Counted from the first letter of the stretch, positions 42,240-52,587 are shown. The stretch: 64,000 bases of DNA from Hyposmocoma kahamanoa (GCF_003589595.1 NW_020653851.1:21014995-21078994), one strand, 5' to 3'. Program-made: numbers and translations. Notes: generated by a model from the letters alone, not told the origin.

Positions 42240-42400
42240 CATCAAATATTTGCGATTTAAAGCTTTGAGTGTCACTGCAACTATTATGTTATGTTAGGCG
42301 TGTCGGTTACCACCAGACGCACGCCTAGTTTGTCCCGTCTCTTTTTTTATGATACCAAGTACCTGGGCCTGGTGGTAAGCGATACTCCTGTTAAGCGTAA
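42240..42400 (+). mobile_element. Family A 3' end plus inverted scrap
   Basis: GCGATTTAAAGCTTTGAGTG to GTTTGTCCCGTCTC (plus), then CTGGTGGTAAGCGATACTCC (minus) from about 42368. Confidence 0.65.
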
Positions 42401-42404
42401 TTTG

Positions 42405-42442
42405 CTATGAAATAAACGTTGTTTAACTTTGACTTTGACTTC
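42405..42442 (+). mobile_element. LINE-J terminal scrap
   Basis: TGCTATGAAATAAACGTTG, then a (CTTTGA)n tail. Confidence 0.5.
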
Positions 42443-43258
42443 GCACACAAATTCCGAAAAACTCAGATGTGCGGGGGGCTCTAATAGCCGACGTCAATTT
42501 CATCCCACGGTGAAGCTAAGAGGAACTCAATGGCCGGCCGATGGAGTTAGGCTGGCCCGAAGGCGTACCGCGCGGGCTCGTCTTGATCTAGGCCGAACGG
42601 GTCCGCGCGGACGCATGCGGGGAGGAGGGTCGCGGGGGAAGAGACGTGTCGGTGTGTCGTTGGCGCTCGTCCTATCCTCCGCGACTCTGGCGGGGCTGCA
42701 CCGCTTAGGGTGCAGATGCAGTGGAGGTGGGGCCGCGGGGGAAGAGACGTGTCGGTGTGTCGTTGCCGCTCGCCCGTCGCGGCCGAATTTGGGCGATTGG
42801 CCCGTGCGATGGGCGCTCCAAAGGACTCTCTACGGAGAGTCCACGCGGATGCGGGTAGGGTGTTGCGGCGGAGCCTATGAACAGATCCGCCGCGGGGGCT
42901 GAGGGAGCAGCCTCTGAACTTCACAGTTGAGAGGATTTTGTCCTGGCCCCACGGCCCCTGGGTAGCGGACTCGGGGGAATTCGCTGCCCAGCATGGACGG
43001 GCCCGAGATGGGAGGCTCGGGGGACCGTTGTGTCTCCCTTCTCGGGGAGGGGCTGCGCTGGGCGCGGCCAACCGCAGGTGGAGGCGCGGACGAGCGATAG
43101 CGTACCCGTGCCTCTACCTGCAGTGGAGAGGAGAAACACCCCGGGGGTTTGGTGCGGTCGGGTTGGTCCCTTTCAGGGTTCAGCCCAGTCCCACATAACC
43201 CCGGCTCTGCCCCCGCAGGGCCGGGGTATCTGTAAGCAGATTCCCTCGGGCAATAAAA
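42443..43258 (+). mobile_element. R1-clade-like LINE 3' UTR, GC-rich
   Basis: The end parallels the R1-type element at 55642-56150 (which is on the minus strand): GAAACACCCCGGGGGTTT, then CCCACATAACCCC, a GC stem, GGGGTATC, GATTCCCTC and a short poly(A) at 43251-43258. Also seen: a 32-bp direct repeat (near 42632 and 42736; GCGGGGGAAGAGACG) and a stem with UACG loop at 42833-42852. Overlapping open frames on both strands are by-products of high GC. The 5' boundary and target duplication are not found. Confidence 0.5.
42833..42852 (+). repeat. RNA-type hairpin with UNCG tetraloop
   Basis: GGACTCTC-TACG-GAGAGTCC: a perfect 8-bp stem closed C(UACG)G, a very stable RNA loop type. Confidence 0.7.
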
Positions 43259-43259
43259 A

Positions 43260-43715
43260 AAAGGCTACCATGGCTACTAAAGCTACCGAATTGAAATAGT
43301 AGTACAATGTTGTCGTATCCAATCCAACTCGTAAAGTAGATTCAACGCATTTATTGAAAAGTTCTGACGTCGATTTAGGGATTACGGAGTTAAAACCCTT
43401 AAAAGAATAAAGACGTTATAAAAGTTACACAGAACAATTTTAACTGATTTTTTTAGATTAATATGGATGAGAGCATGGGTTTCTTCTTTTGAAGAAAAGA
43501 TTATGTACTTGACACTTTTACTAAAATAATAAAAGGCCTAAAAAGAAAAAAAAAATCGGTTTTTTGTACAGTCTAGATAACAAGACACTTAGGATTTGGA
43601 CTGAATCGTTCTTATAGTAAGCGATACAGAGTTTACTTTAAATGTTAATTTCCCATTTTTTTATAACTTAATTTTTAATTTAACATTATTCCTTAGTATT
43701 GATATATTATATATT
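43260..43715. other. No gene recognised
   Basis: AT-rich, nothing supported. Confidence 0.45.
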
Positions 43716-43720
43716 TTTAA

Positions 43721-43972
43721 CCGACATCAAAGAAAGGAGGAGTATATTTTTTTGTGTGTGTTACGCGACTACTCCGGCGGCATTGGTGAACCGATTTTTG
43801 ATGATTATAATTTTTTTGTTGGAAAGAGCATACCTTAGTATTAGTAGTATTTAAATTTGAAGATAATATTCCACCTCTAAAAGTGACAAACTAGGGGATG
43901 AATCCCGGTAACCGATTTCAGTAAAACTTGACAAATAGATGTAATTTCAAGAAATTTTAAGGTCGGTTTTTT
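43721..43972 (-). mobile_element. Retroposon family C copy
   Basis: AACCGACATCAAAGAAAGGA to AATTTTAAGGTCGGTTTTTT. Confidence 0.75.
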
Positions 43973-43984
43973 TAAAAAGTTATA

Positions 43985-44095
43985 ATTATTTGTGAAAAAG
44001 CTACACTAGTTTGTTATAATTATTAATACAAAGATCGAATATAAGGAAATATTCCTTAGACTTGATAGGACCCGAACCTGTCACTGCCAAATCAG
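43985..44095 (-). mobile_element. SINE S2 tail, degenerate
   Basis: CTAGTTTGTTATAATTATTA, AAAGATCGAATA and a decayed B box. Confidence 0.5.
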
Positions 44096-44154
44096 ACTCA
44101 CCATTTTGTCATTCCTTAGTCTTATTATTGACTCTGCTGAGATTTTTTTTATAA

Positions 44155-44425
44155 ATACTATCATGTGACGGGACGAACAAGTCATGTGCCTGATTGTAAG
44201 CTACACGCCTCTCCATAACAGTTGCAGTGCCACTCAGAGCTTTAAATCTGAAAGATCTGAGGGGTGCTGCCACTGCGCCCGTCACCCTGAGACATAAATT
44301 GACAAGTTCCATGTGCCTGTAATTTCACCAGCACCCTTACCCTTCAAAACCGGCGGAGGCGGTGGAAATACGGAAGGTGGCAGTGCTTCCCTGGACGAAC
44401 TCTTTCACAAGGAGCTCTACTGCTT
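44155..44425 (-). mobile_element. Family A, nearly complete
   Basis: GACGGGACGAACAAGTCATG to AAGGAGCTCTACTGC. About 25 bp are missing around the CATTACTGC block. Confidence 0.85.
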
Positions 44426-44819
44426 CTACACTTTTAAAAGTGACGCGGCAATGAAACTGCCATCAGAGTATAATAGCTAGCATACCGAAGGAAAAGGACA
44501 CAAAATTGGCGGTCTGGACATATCTAACAAGATTTCCGACGATCGAGTTTAATTTCGTTCGGCAAATGGAATATCGTCCACTCGACCGATAGCATTTCTC
44601 ATTTCATAGACAATTCTATTACCCCAACGAATGGCAAGTACCATCGAGTTGCTTATGACGAAACATTTATACCTTGTACAGACTGTATAGTCAATATTGC
44701 GATTAATTAAAAACAGCATGCGAATTAGTAGTAGGCCACTCACTCACAGACTCAAAAAAAAAACGTATAAACTAATTTAATGATATAAAAGAAATTACAA
44801 ATTAATTTTATGCTGTTTG

Positions 44820-45175
44820 ACCCGAAGTAAAGGTGCGGCGAGGTGAAAATGGTCTACCATTTTCACCGTAGATACGCTAAGAGATCTATACAAATTGACG
44901 AGGATGTGCGAGGCGAGAATTGAAATATTTTTTGATTTAATGTAATACTGAACATGGTGCTTACGTAAAGTATTTATTAACTCTGCAACGGATTTGTCGC
45001 GAGAGCTCGCGAGTGCCGCACAAACTCGCGGTTGCCTGGATTTTAATATATCAATCGCGAGCTCGCGATAACTAGTAAGGGCAATTTTGGTAGAATTAGG
45101 CTGGCGAGATTTCAATTCTCATCTCGCCTCGTCTTGTCTGGTTTCGCCAGTGGAAAAGCACCCTAGGAATCCAAG
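44820..45175. mobile_element. Foldback repeat rich in palindromes
   Basis: CGAGGCGAGAATTGAAAT (left) and ATTTCAATTCTCATCTCGCC (right) are inverted; the right end CTGGTTTCGCCAGTGGAAAA resembles a MITE terminus. Inner palindromes at 44842-44867 (12-bp arms) and 45054-45069 (ATCGCGAGCTCGCGAT). Confidence 0.5.
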
Positions 45176-45179
45176 TGAT

Positions 45180-45700
45180 GGCTTGCGGCGTCACGTTGCC
45201 CAGACAGGTTCGGCACGAGGCGTTGCGTCTGCAGTTTTATTCACGTTTTTGTTGTACAGTGCGTCCGTGTGTAATATGGCCTTACAATTTCCGGTCCTAC
45301 TATTTGTTAAAAAGTCATTTTATAATTAATACAACAAATCTATATGGACAATATGATCCTACACTCAATTTTGAGCATTTTATGGTTCTCTCAAGGCGCT
45401 AGATGGCATTGATCAGCTTTTCGCGAGTCGCAATGATCAAGATGATCGTGAATGACGATAATCGAATTTGTTGATAGTAAACAGTCATCACAGCTCTGCT
45501 CTTCCAGGTCGCCTCCTTTTTGGGAATATGTAAACGGAACTTATCTGGTAACTGCTTTGGTACTTTTAATGTTAAACGTTGTTAATGCATCCGCTCTGGG
45601 AAAGAATGGGACTTAAGCTATATTTTTTCATTGCACAAGTTGTGTACAATTATAAGTGTTTAGCATCGCAAAGGGTTGTATCGCATATAGTAAATGTGAC
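45180..45700. other. No gene recognised
   Basis: No supported feature; short frames only. Confidence 0.4.
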
Positions 45701-45704
45701 TTGT

Positions 45705-46167
45705 TTATCTGTGGGTTAGCTACACGCAAAAGACAATCAATGCCCTGCGCGTGCAATATAATAATGCGTTTAGGGTGTTGATGGGGCTGCCGAGGGGCTT
45801 AGTCGATGAATGGCCAATTCGCAAAATGGCTACTAGCTAAAATGAGGGCTATTTCGCGGAATGACTAGTTCTGAATATGGCTAACTCTCCAATGGACTAA
45901 TTCTACAAACGGCCAATTCTCGAAATGGCTGATTCTTGGAATGGCCGATTCTTGATAAGGCCAATTCTTAAAATGGCACACTGCAGCGCATCAGGTATAT
46001 TTGCAGAAGCTCACACAGATGACTTTTATGCTATCATAAGGAAAAAAGCCGCCTCGATGATGAGTCGTATACGCGGTAGCACCAACACCAACCTACGCGT
46101 TATAGCGCACCGTTTTGACTGTCCCATAATGTGGCATTTGATTCGACTGCATGTGGGAAAAATATGA
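45705..46167 (+). mobile_element. LINE reverse transcriptase C-terminus, split
   Basis: Upstream part reads LWVSYTQKTINALRVQYNNA, then VLMGLPRG. After the minisatellite it resumes CSASGIFAEAHTDDFYAII, then RFDCPIMWHLIRLHVGKI and a stop at 46165-46167. In related LINEs these two blocks are adjacent (GLPRxCSASGMFAEA), so the minisatellite interrupts one exon-like frame. An AT-rich 3' UTR follows. Confidence 0.8.
45807..45980 (+). repeat. 17-bp minisatellite inside a LINE
   Basis: About ten imperfect units of the type AATGGCCAATTCTTGA, spaced 15-19 bp. Confidence 0.8.
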
Positions 46168-46419
46168 ATTTGTTAACATAAATTAAATCTAATTATTATT
46201 TGGACTTATTTTAATTATATGGTTTTTATCTTATGATTTAGATTTAAATGTTCAATTTTGATTTAGATTTTAACTTTTAATTTAGTTTAAATTTTCTTTT
46301 CGATGTCAATTTTATTTTAATTTTAAAGTGTTTAACTAATTTTATAATTTAAGAATATGGATCATAGACATCTAATATAAATGATTTATTATTATAATCT
46401 ATGATTGTATCATACAAAA

Positions 46420-46573
46420 AGCCGTGGTAGCTTAAGGGTTTGACCTACCGCCTCTCAAGCTGTGGTTTCGAATCCGCGCTCACATCTTTGAGTTTCTCGG
46501 AATTTATGTACGAAATTTAATTTGAAATTTACCATAAGCTTTCCGGTGAAGAGAAACATTTTGATCATACCTG
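46420..46573 (+). mobile_element. SINE S4
   Basis: tRNA-like head GCCGTGGTAGCTTAAGGG (A box) and GTGGTTTCGAATCCGCGC (B box), then TGTACGAAATTTAATTTGAA and AAGCTTTCCGGTGAAGAGAA, a body widespread in Lepidoptera. One copy. Confidence 0.75.
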
Positions 46574-46579
46574 TTAAAG

Positions 46580-47320
46580 CAATTATTGTTATAAATCACT
46601 TCATGGCTACGGCATTGATATATTTTTTTCATAATTTAGCACTAGTTTGTCTTTATTTCAGTTCATCACTCAAAACTGTCGTGGTTGGTTCAGCAAGTGT
46701 CCATTGCTGTTCAGCGAGGCAATGCTGCCAGTATAATGGGAACTATTGAGCTGGTCACGATACGGGCGGCATTTTTTTAGGTTACATTAGTTTTTTAACT
46801 TAAAATCTCTCGCAAATCCCAGTTTTCTTTATTTTAGTACCTATTGACGAAACCCGGTGCTGATCATTAATTAGAAATGTCAATATAACATTTGTATTAA
46901 GATGGAATAAATTGAAATACTTAATCACTTGCTTTAAAAACTTTAGATGCATCTCCTCGATATAATATTTTGAATGCACTCTTTTCCATCTCTGTCGACA
47001 TATACAGAATTTAGAATAAAATATTGTTGATCGATAAAACAAGCCTTTACCTTGAGAAGGACAATAAAATGAGATAACTTTTCCAGATGTTACCTGCGGA
47101 AATTGAACCCTTTATTCATCAACATTTAAATTATATCGGCCCAAAGTCTCAACTTTTAATCTTCTTAAACAAATTGAATATCATTTTGCAGGATATAAAT
47201 GTAATCTGATTTCGCAATATCGAGAAAGTGTTTGATTTTATTATTTGCTTGAAGAAAAAGCCTTACAATCCATCAAATATTTATAAGCAGAACATTCACA
47301 ACCATCGGAAAACGTATGAA
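46580..47320. other. No gene recognised
   Basis: AT-rich; frames 46522-46749 and 46800-47042 lack known domains. Confidence 0.4.
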
Positions 47321-47324
47321 GTAG

Positions 47325-47430
47325 ACAACTCGTCTAGCCGCAGCGTGGTGGACTGAGGGTCTAAACCCTTGCCTGAGAGGTAACCCGTGCCCAACAGTGA
47401 GATGTATAAAAGGGTTGATGATGGTTATGA
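47325..47430 (+). mobile_element. RTE-like LINE 3' end
   Basis: GCAGCGTGGTGGACTGAGGG, GAGAGGTAACCCGTGCCCAA and GGTTGATGATGG. Confidence 0.6.
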
Positions 47431-47725
47431 CAATTGTACCATAGTAAAAAACCGACGTCGCTAGCGTTTGTTAAACTATTAGGTTAATTCCAAGACTACA
47501 ATCTATTAGCAACTACCATAATGAAAGTCTAAACAGCGATTAGGACCGCAAATTGAGTTCCAGACTTGCATGCAAGGTTGTTGACAAGAATTTAGTGACA
47601 TACAATCGAATGAGCAAAGCAAAGTAGGAAATTTCAAATTTACAGTGTCAGCACTGTTTCTCGTTAGATCTTGTTTCAACTCATTTGATGTTCAAACATA
47701 AGCAAAGTTTGTAAGTTATTAAGTA

Positions 47726-47780
47726 ATTTTAAACTCACATGATACAGGTAAAAGCAACCTGTATCATGTGAGTTTAAAAT
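47726..47780. repeat. Perfect 24-bp hairpin
   Basis: Arms 47726-47749 and 47757-47780 (AAACTCACATGATACAGGT core), loop AAAAGCA. Confidence 0.9.
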
Positions 47781-47967
47781 ATATAGGCTTGATGTACATG
47801 TATGTATATGTATATGTGTGTAAAATGTTCTAGATGCATCTTGAACATTTTAAAACAAGCGATGAAGTCAAATAAAGACAAACTAGTGCTAGATTAAGAA
47901 ACATTTATATCAATGCCGTAGCCATGAAGTATGTCTATAATTTATAACAATAATTGCTTTAACATCA

Positions 47968-48045
47968 GCGATGCCTGATGGTAAGCTACACGCTTGTCGA
48001 TAATAGTTAGAGTGCCACTCAGAATTTTAAATTGCCACTGACAGC
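47968..48045 (-). mobile_element. Family A scrap
   Basis: CTGATGGTAAGCTACACGCT to GAATTTTAAATTGCCACTG. Confidence 0.6.
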
Positions 48046-48317
48046 TTTATTCAAAACGAAGGGTTTTTATCCATTTCTGCCCAAAATTGTGGGCGGAAAC
48101 CATAAACCCGTAAAAAAATACGGAATTCGGTATGGAATTATACCATTAGGATATACCAATTATACTAATTAGGAATTTCGATGTAAAAAATCTTTTTTAA
48201 ACGAAAATAAGGCAATATCACACAATACCCACTTTGAAATCCTGTGGACTCGCACTTACTACTAGAGATGCACATTACGATTCGATTTTCTTGAAAATCG
48301 ATTCAAGTGTATACGAT

Positions 48318-48622
48318 TTTAGTAGCAGTAGAGCTCCTTGTGAAAGAGTTCGTCCAGGCTACTACTGCCACCTTACCTATTTCTGCCGCCAAGCAGTAAC
48401 GTCAGCATTACTGTTTTCCGGTTTTGAAGGGTAAGGGTGCTGGTGAAATTACACATGGGACTCGTCAACTTATGTCTCAGGGTGACGGGCGCAGTGGTAG
48501 TGCCCCTCAGATCATTGCAATTTAAAGCTCTGAGTGGCACTGTAACTGTTATGGACAGACGTGTAGCTTACCATGAGGCGCACGACTTGTTCGTCCCGTC
48601 ACATGATGTTATAAAAAAAAAA
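48318..48622 (+). mobile_element. Retroposon family A, best full-length copy
   Basis: From TAGTAGCAGTAGAGCTCCTT to TTCGTCCCGTCACATGATG, TTAT and an A10 tail: about 305 bp. Used as reference for the other copies. Two overlapping open frames here are by-products. Confidence 0.9.
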
Positions 48623-48849
48623 TCTAACCATTTCTCGTATTGATTAATTTCAATGCACATCAAGCGAATCGATTAAATGAAAAGGAAAAATATATTAGTA
48701 AGGAATAAACATTTTGGAATACATTTTAACAAAATTCGGTAAACAAATATTGCGTTTTAAATAGTTTTTGCCCTCGATTTCGGGCAATAATGGGTTTTAA
48801 CCCGATTTAAACCCGATATTAACAAAAGTTAAATCCCGGGCGATTGACG

Positions 48850-48893
48850 AATCAAACATACACAGAGATGGGCATCTCTGTGTATGTTTGATT
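48850..48893. repeat. Perfect 21-bp hairpin, 2-nt centre
   Basis: Arms 48850-48870 and 48873-48893 (AACATACACAGAGATG core) around GG. Confidence 0.9.
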
Positions 48894-48899
48894 TTCAAT

Positions 48900-49445
48900 A
48901 ATTTACTAATCGAAATTAAATTGCTACAAAGAGGTTTTAAATCCCAATTGACAAAATTACTATTGATGCATAGCTTCTACTGTAATAAAGATTTTCAGAA
49001 TTTTTAATTAACTTAATTTGAAATGCAATTTAATTATCCTAAGAATAAATGAAAATTCCATTAATATTTGCGCAACTGCGTAATTGAAAACAATGTACCT
49101 AATTGTTGTATTGATCTGTAATGAAATTACAGACACATTGCTTCTACAATAAGTAATGCAGATATTTTTAGAATTTAGTCTTAAAAACAAATGAAAATCC
49201 ATTAATATTTTCATCTTCCAATCATCTGTATAATTGCTGTATTTTTGCAAATAAACTTATTCTAATAGTAAGTTATATATAAATATTATTAAGTACATCC
49301 CAATTTCAATTTACTTAAGTCTTTGGTAGCATTGTACGCCGTTTCACGTCAAGTGCAGTAACGTACTTACAATATATTGATATTACAAACATAAAAACTG
49401 CATAATGTGAAAAAAACGGCGTCGTGGTTGTAAAACGTCGAATAT
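48900..49445. other. No gene recognised
   Basis: AT-rich; a 40-bp similarity (AAAAACAAATGAAAATCCATT type) repeats at about 49040 and 49190, probably a local duplication. Confidence 0.4.
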
Positions 49446-49449
49446 CAAA

Positions 49450-49515
49450 ACCGCTACCACGCAACTGCAATGCTGTAGCAACGTAGGTGGCCCGTACCGT
49501 ATTAACCCGGGCCGA
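49450..49515 (+). repeat. Second copy of the 4008-4080 repeat
   Basis: GCAACTGCAATGCTGTAGCA, GTGGCCCGTA and TATTAACCCGG. Confidence 0.5.
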
Positions 49516-49561
49516 AAATTAAGAGTTTAATCAAAGACGTGACGAATACAAGTAATTCACT

Positions 49562-49792
49562 TATTAATAATAATAATAATAATAACGCACACACTCAACA
49601 TAGCCCCGCACTAGGGAAACCCTGTGTGGCGGGTGCCATGGACACACACACACACACAGACAACCACAAATTACACCCAAACTCACGAGAGAAATAAATA
49701 TAGGCCATAGAAATCTTTCTCCCGGCCCGGGAATCGAACCTGGGACCTCTGCGTGGCAGTTCGGCATGGTAACCGTACGGCCACTGAGGCAG
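49562..49792 (-). mobile_element. SINE S1, full length
   Basis: A box (TGGCCGTACGG), B box (AGGTTCGATTCCCGG), body and AAT-repeat tail. The best intact S1. Confidence 0.88.
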
Positions 49793-49875
49793 TTATGTAC
49801 CTTATATACCGTATGTACCTTATATACCTTAAGGACTAACATACATACAATATAATAATAACAATATTTCTAACA

Positions 49876-50255
49876 AATTGCACTTGTCGGCGACGTGTGG
49901 TGTCAGGTAACCGGCTGCGGAATCGCCGATATATGACACCCTTGGGCCAAGACTCTTCCTTCATGAAGGTCGACAGATGTTCGGTCGGTACTCTCATCAC
50001 AAACGAATTTCACATTGTGGCGGCACTCCAACCGCTCGACCCTCATCGTGTATTTGGCTTTACGTCCGATATACTCCACTATCTCCTCAGGCTCGTGGAG
50101 TAATGCAATCGCGACAGGTACAGCAGCGTCGTCGGTATGGCCGGACGCAGCAGGAAGTTCGGTACTGTCGGTGCCGTGCCACACTGGTTACGGCTGGTGG
50201 GCTTCCTCTTCTTCTTCTCCACTTTTGTGAAGCCGTCCTCGTTACCTCGTAACGA
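49876..50255 (-). pseudogene. LINE ORF1 (gag-like) C-terminal fragment
   Basis: Minus strand, three frames joined by eye: GFTKVEKKKRKPTSRNQCGT, then IVEYIGRKAKYTMRVERLEC, then STFMKEESWPKGVIYRRFRS. This is the end of the ORF1 protein of lepidopteran jockey-like LINEs (an RNA-binding chaperone). Frameshifts inactivate it. Confidence 0.65.
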
Positions 50256-50320
50256 AAAATTAAAATAAAATAAAATTATATAAAATAAAACGAGACGAGA
50301 CAAGATAAAATAAAACAAGT
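50256..50320. repeat. AAATA-rich low-complexity tract
   Basis: AAAATAAAATAAAATTATAT and similar, next to the ORF1 fragment. Confidence 0.7.
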
Positions 50321-50624
50321 TGACAAGTACCATGTGCCATCAATAAACGTCATGATATTTAAGAAAAATCAAGATCGACCCCTTGTAGTTTGCAGTGGAC
50401 CCTATTGCCTGGTAGTCGATATTGATTACTTTGGAAATCATCGCCTTAGAGGTTAACATGACGCGAAGCATCAACGACATCCTAATTGTAATATCACTGT
50501 TGTTACGTAAACTGTATCAAGGGTCACGGCATTTCCTGTTGCCTAAGTTACCGCAGCTCAATTAACGTCACGTGCAATAATCATCCGCTTGATCAACCAT
50601 CGAAATGGAATGTCAATTGCGTAA

Positions 50625-51059
50625 CTATAGTCTATCAAAAACATGAGACATAGGTATTAGAGTTATATCGATTTGAATTGTATTTTGTACACGTCTGTTG
50701 TAAAAAGCCACATCTGCAAAGTGACAAGATTTCAGGACGTAAGTGTCAGCATTATGACATTTATTTTTCATAATTGTAACTTTGTCATTGAAAAAAAAGT
50801 TTTCACAGTCGGCTTTTTCCGATTTGCATGCGATCCCCTCATTAGATTCTGACTTCTTAGTGACAATGGGACTATTACGGACTCCTTTGTACATTTTATA
50901 CTTTTTTTCTGGTTGATGACAACTGGGTGATGGCGATTTGTTGATTACATGTATTGTGTCAAGTGAAAAGTCGACGTTTATTTGTGGAAAATGTTTTTTA
51001 GTTTGTGATAGCCGAAGCGTAAACTGAACAGCATCGTTGGCGCCACCACGAGAGTGCAT
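50625..51059 (-). CDS. Unrecognised 144-codon frame
   Basis: ATG at 51059-51057 to the stop at 50625. The longest frame in the window not explained by a repeat or by the GPCR. Lys/Ser-rich, no membrane segment or known motif, eight cysteines or so spread through the second half. An acceptor-like GTTTTCAG lies upstream near 51105. No poly(A) signal or partner exon fixed. May be a decayed exon or chance. Confidence 0.25.
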   Translation of the reverse strand: MHSRGGANDAVQFTLRLSQTKKHFPQINVDFSLDTIHVINKSPSPSCHQPEKKYKMYKGVRNSPIVTKKSESNEGIACKSEKADCENFFFNDKVTIMKNKCHNADTYVLKSCHFADVAFYNRRVQNTIQIDITLIPMSHVFDRL

Positions 51060-51111
51060 CCTTTCAAACAAAAATTTTCAAACATGGTCTACAACTGACG
51101 GAGAAATCTGA

Positions 51112-51185
51112 AAACATACGTATAACATACATACAGCCAAACGTATAAACTTCTCCTTTTTTTTTCAAATCGATTAAAAACAGAA
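51112..51185 (+). mobile_element. Retroposon family C, 3' scrap
   Basis: ATACATACAGCCAAACG, then TTTTTTCAAATCGATTAAAA. Confidence 0.5.
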
Positions 51186-51227
51186 TACAAACACTCTCAC
51201 TTACAATAAGACATACTAGATAAGTAA

Positions 51228-51978
51228 AGGCTAATTTAGATGGAGAGAGTTTCTCGTCTCGAACATACGATTATCGAAAGGATATAAAAAACTTTCCTCG
51301 TCTAAACATTCGAGATTATCGACCGTCCACGTGAGCGATAATCGCCTCGTCAACTTGAATATTGAACGTCTCCGTGTAAACAGAACTCGAAAGCAAAAAT
51401 CGTATTTCGAGTTTCTGTGCCAGCCGTTTCTACCACGAGTGCAGTGCGCGAGGGTGTTTTGATTATCACTGCTTTTCTAAGACAAGAATTAATGAAATGA
51501 GAACGAAAAAAAATTTTGGATTAAGAAATGTTATAAAATTTGAAAAATTAAATTTAAAAACTGTGTATTTCTATGCAGTTCCAAATCTGAATGATTTTTG
51601 CGTCATTTTGATATTGCGTCATAGTCAATACAGCAGTAATCACTCAACTCGAATGGCAATTCTCGCACTCAAAACAGTTCGAACCGATTTGTACGATAAA
51701 CGTATGAACTTGAAAAAATGTCATACGAGATCGTGTTTAGACAAGTCGAAAACTCGTAAGCAAGAATCTCCTTACTACATATTTATCTGTGTAAGCAGTC
51801 GAGGAGGCGATTAAGTTGCTTGCGAATCTCGTATGACATAATCTTAGGCGAGATTTTAGTTCTTGCCTGAATGTAAACATTATGATACGATAATCTTATG
51901 GCGATTATTGCTTACGGTGATCGCGTACGATTTTTCGTCACGAAGCGTGCGATAAACTCTCTCCATCTAAATGGGCCT
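51228..51978. mobile_element. PIF/Harbinger-like non-autonomous element, 751 bp
   Basis: Terminal repeats AGGCTAATTTAGATGGAGAG and CTCTCCATCTAAATGGGCCT (two mismatches over about 25 bp), flanked by TAA at 51225-51227 and 51979-51981. Subterminal ATCGCC/CGATTATCG motifs are rich. A 105-codon frame (51497-51814) has no transposase motif. Confidence 0.75.
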
Positions 51979-52082
51979 TAAGGTTATAAAACGAAAGATT
52001 GGAATCGTAACATAAATATATCAGACCATATTCACATCCACACAATGCTGTTGCTCTTAGTCAGGTTTATATTATCTAAATA

Positions 52083-52325
52083 AAGATCGAGCACAAAGAA
52101 AAAATCCTTCGATTCCGCTTGATTCGAACCAGCGAATTCGCCATACTGTGACTGACGCTCTCTCAAGCAACAGACTACGAATTTGTTTTTTGCAGATCTT
52201 TGTTTTTTTTTTATTTTAACGTCTTTTATGCCGTAGTTATGCCATCTGTGAGAAATCTATGCAGGTTTTTCTTCATGCATATCTACCTTACCGCTACCAG
52301 TGGCTCACTAGAGATGTCGTTTTAA
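52083..52325 (-). mobile_element. SINE S2, degenerate
   Basis: B box GGTTCGAATCAAGC, GAGAAATCTATG and CTAGAGATGTCG are kept; a tail scrap of another copy lies at 52372-52412. Confidence 0.65.
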
Positions 52326-52587
52326 TAACTGTAATATTAAGTTTATTGAATATAACGACGTCTTACTACCATGATATTCAATTATTTTTGTGAAATTACT
52401 CCACCAGTTTGAAGTTTAAAGATTGTTTAAACAAAAGTACCTAGTTGATTTGCTTAAATACAAGTTATAAAATTTCACATAAATACTTACGAAACCCTAC
52501 AGTGGCATTTGGGTTGATTGCTTAAGGTAGGGTTGGTCCGGGATAAATATTTACATTTGCAATTGTGTAGACAACTTATCGATATTT

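Noticed and set aside
42429..43299. Overlapping frames of up to 174 codons on both strands
   Set aside because: High GC removes stop codons in all frames; no domain is visible and the region reads as a LINE 3' UTR.
45812..45975. CRISPR-like array
   Set aside because: Unit repeats are contiguous with no spacers; an animal minisatellite in a LINE.
49562..49842. 92-codon minus frame with CVCPWHPPHRVSL-type residues
   Set aside because: This peptide pattern recurs in every S1 copy (11531, 24333, 38223, 56221) and is translation of the SINE.
51497..51814. 105-codon frame as a host gene
   Set aside because: Lies wholly inside the TAA-flanked transposon, without transposase or host motifs.
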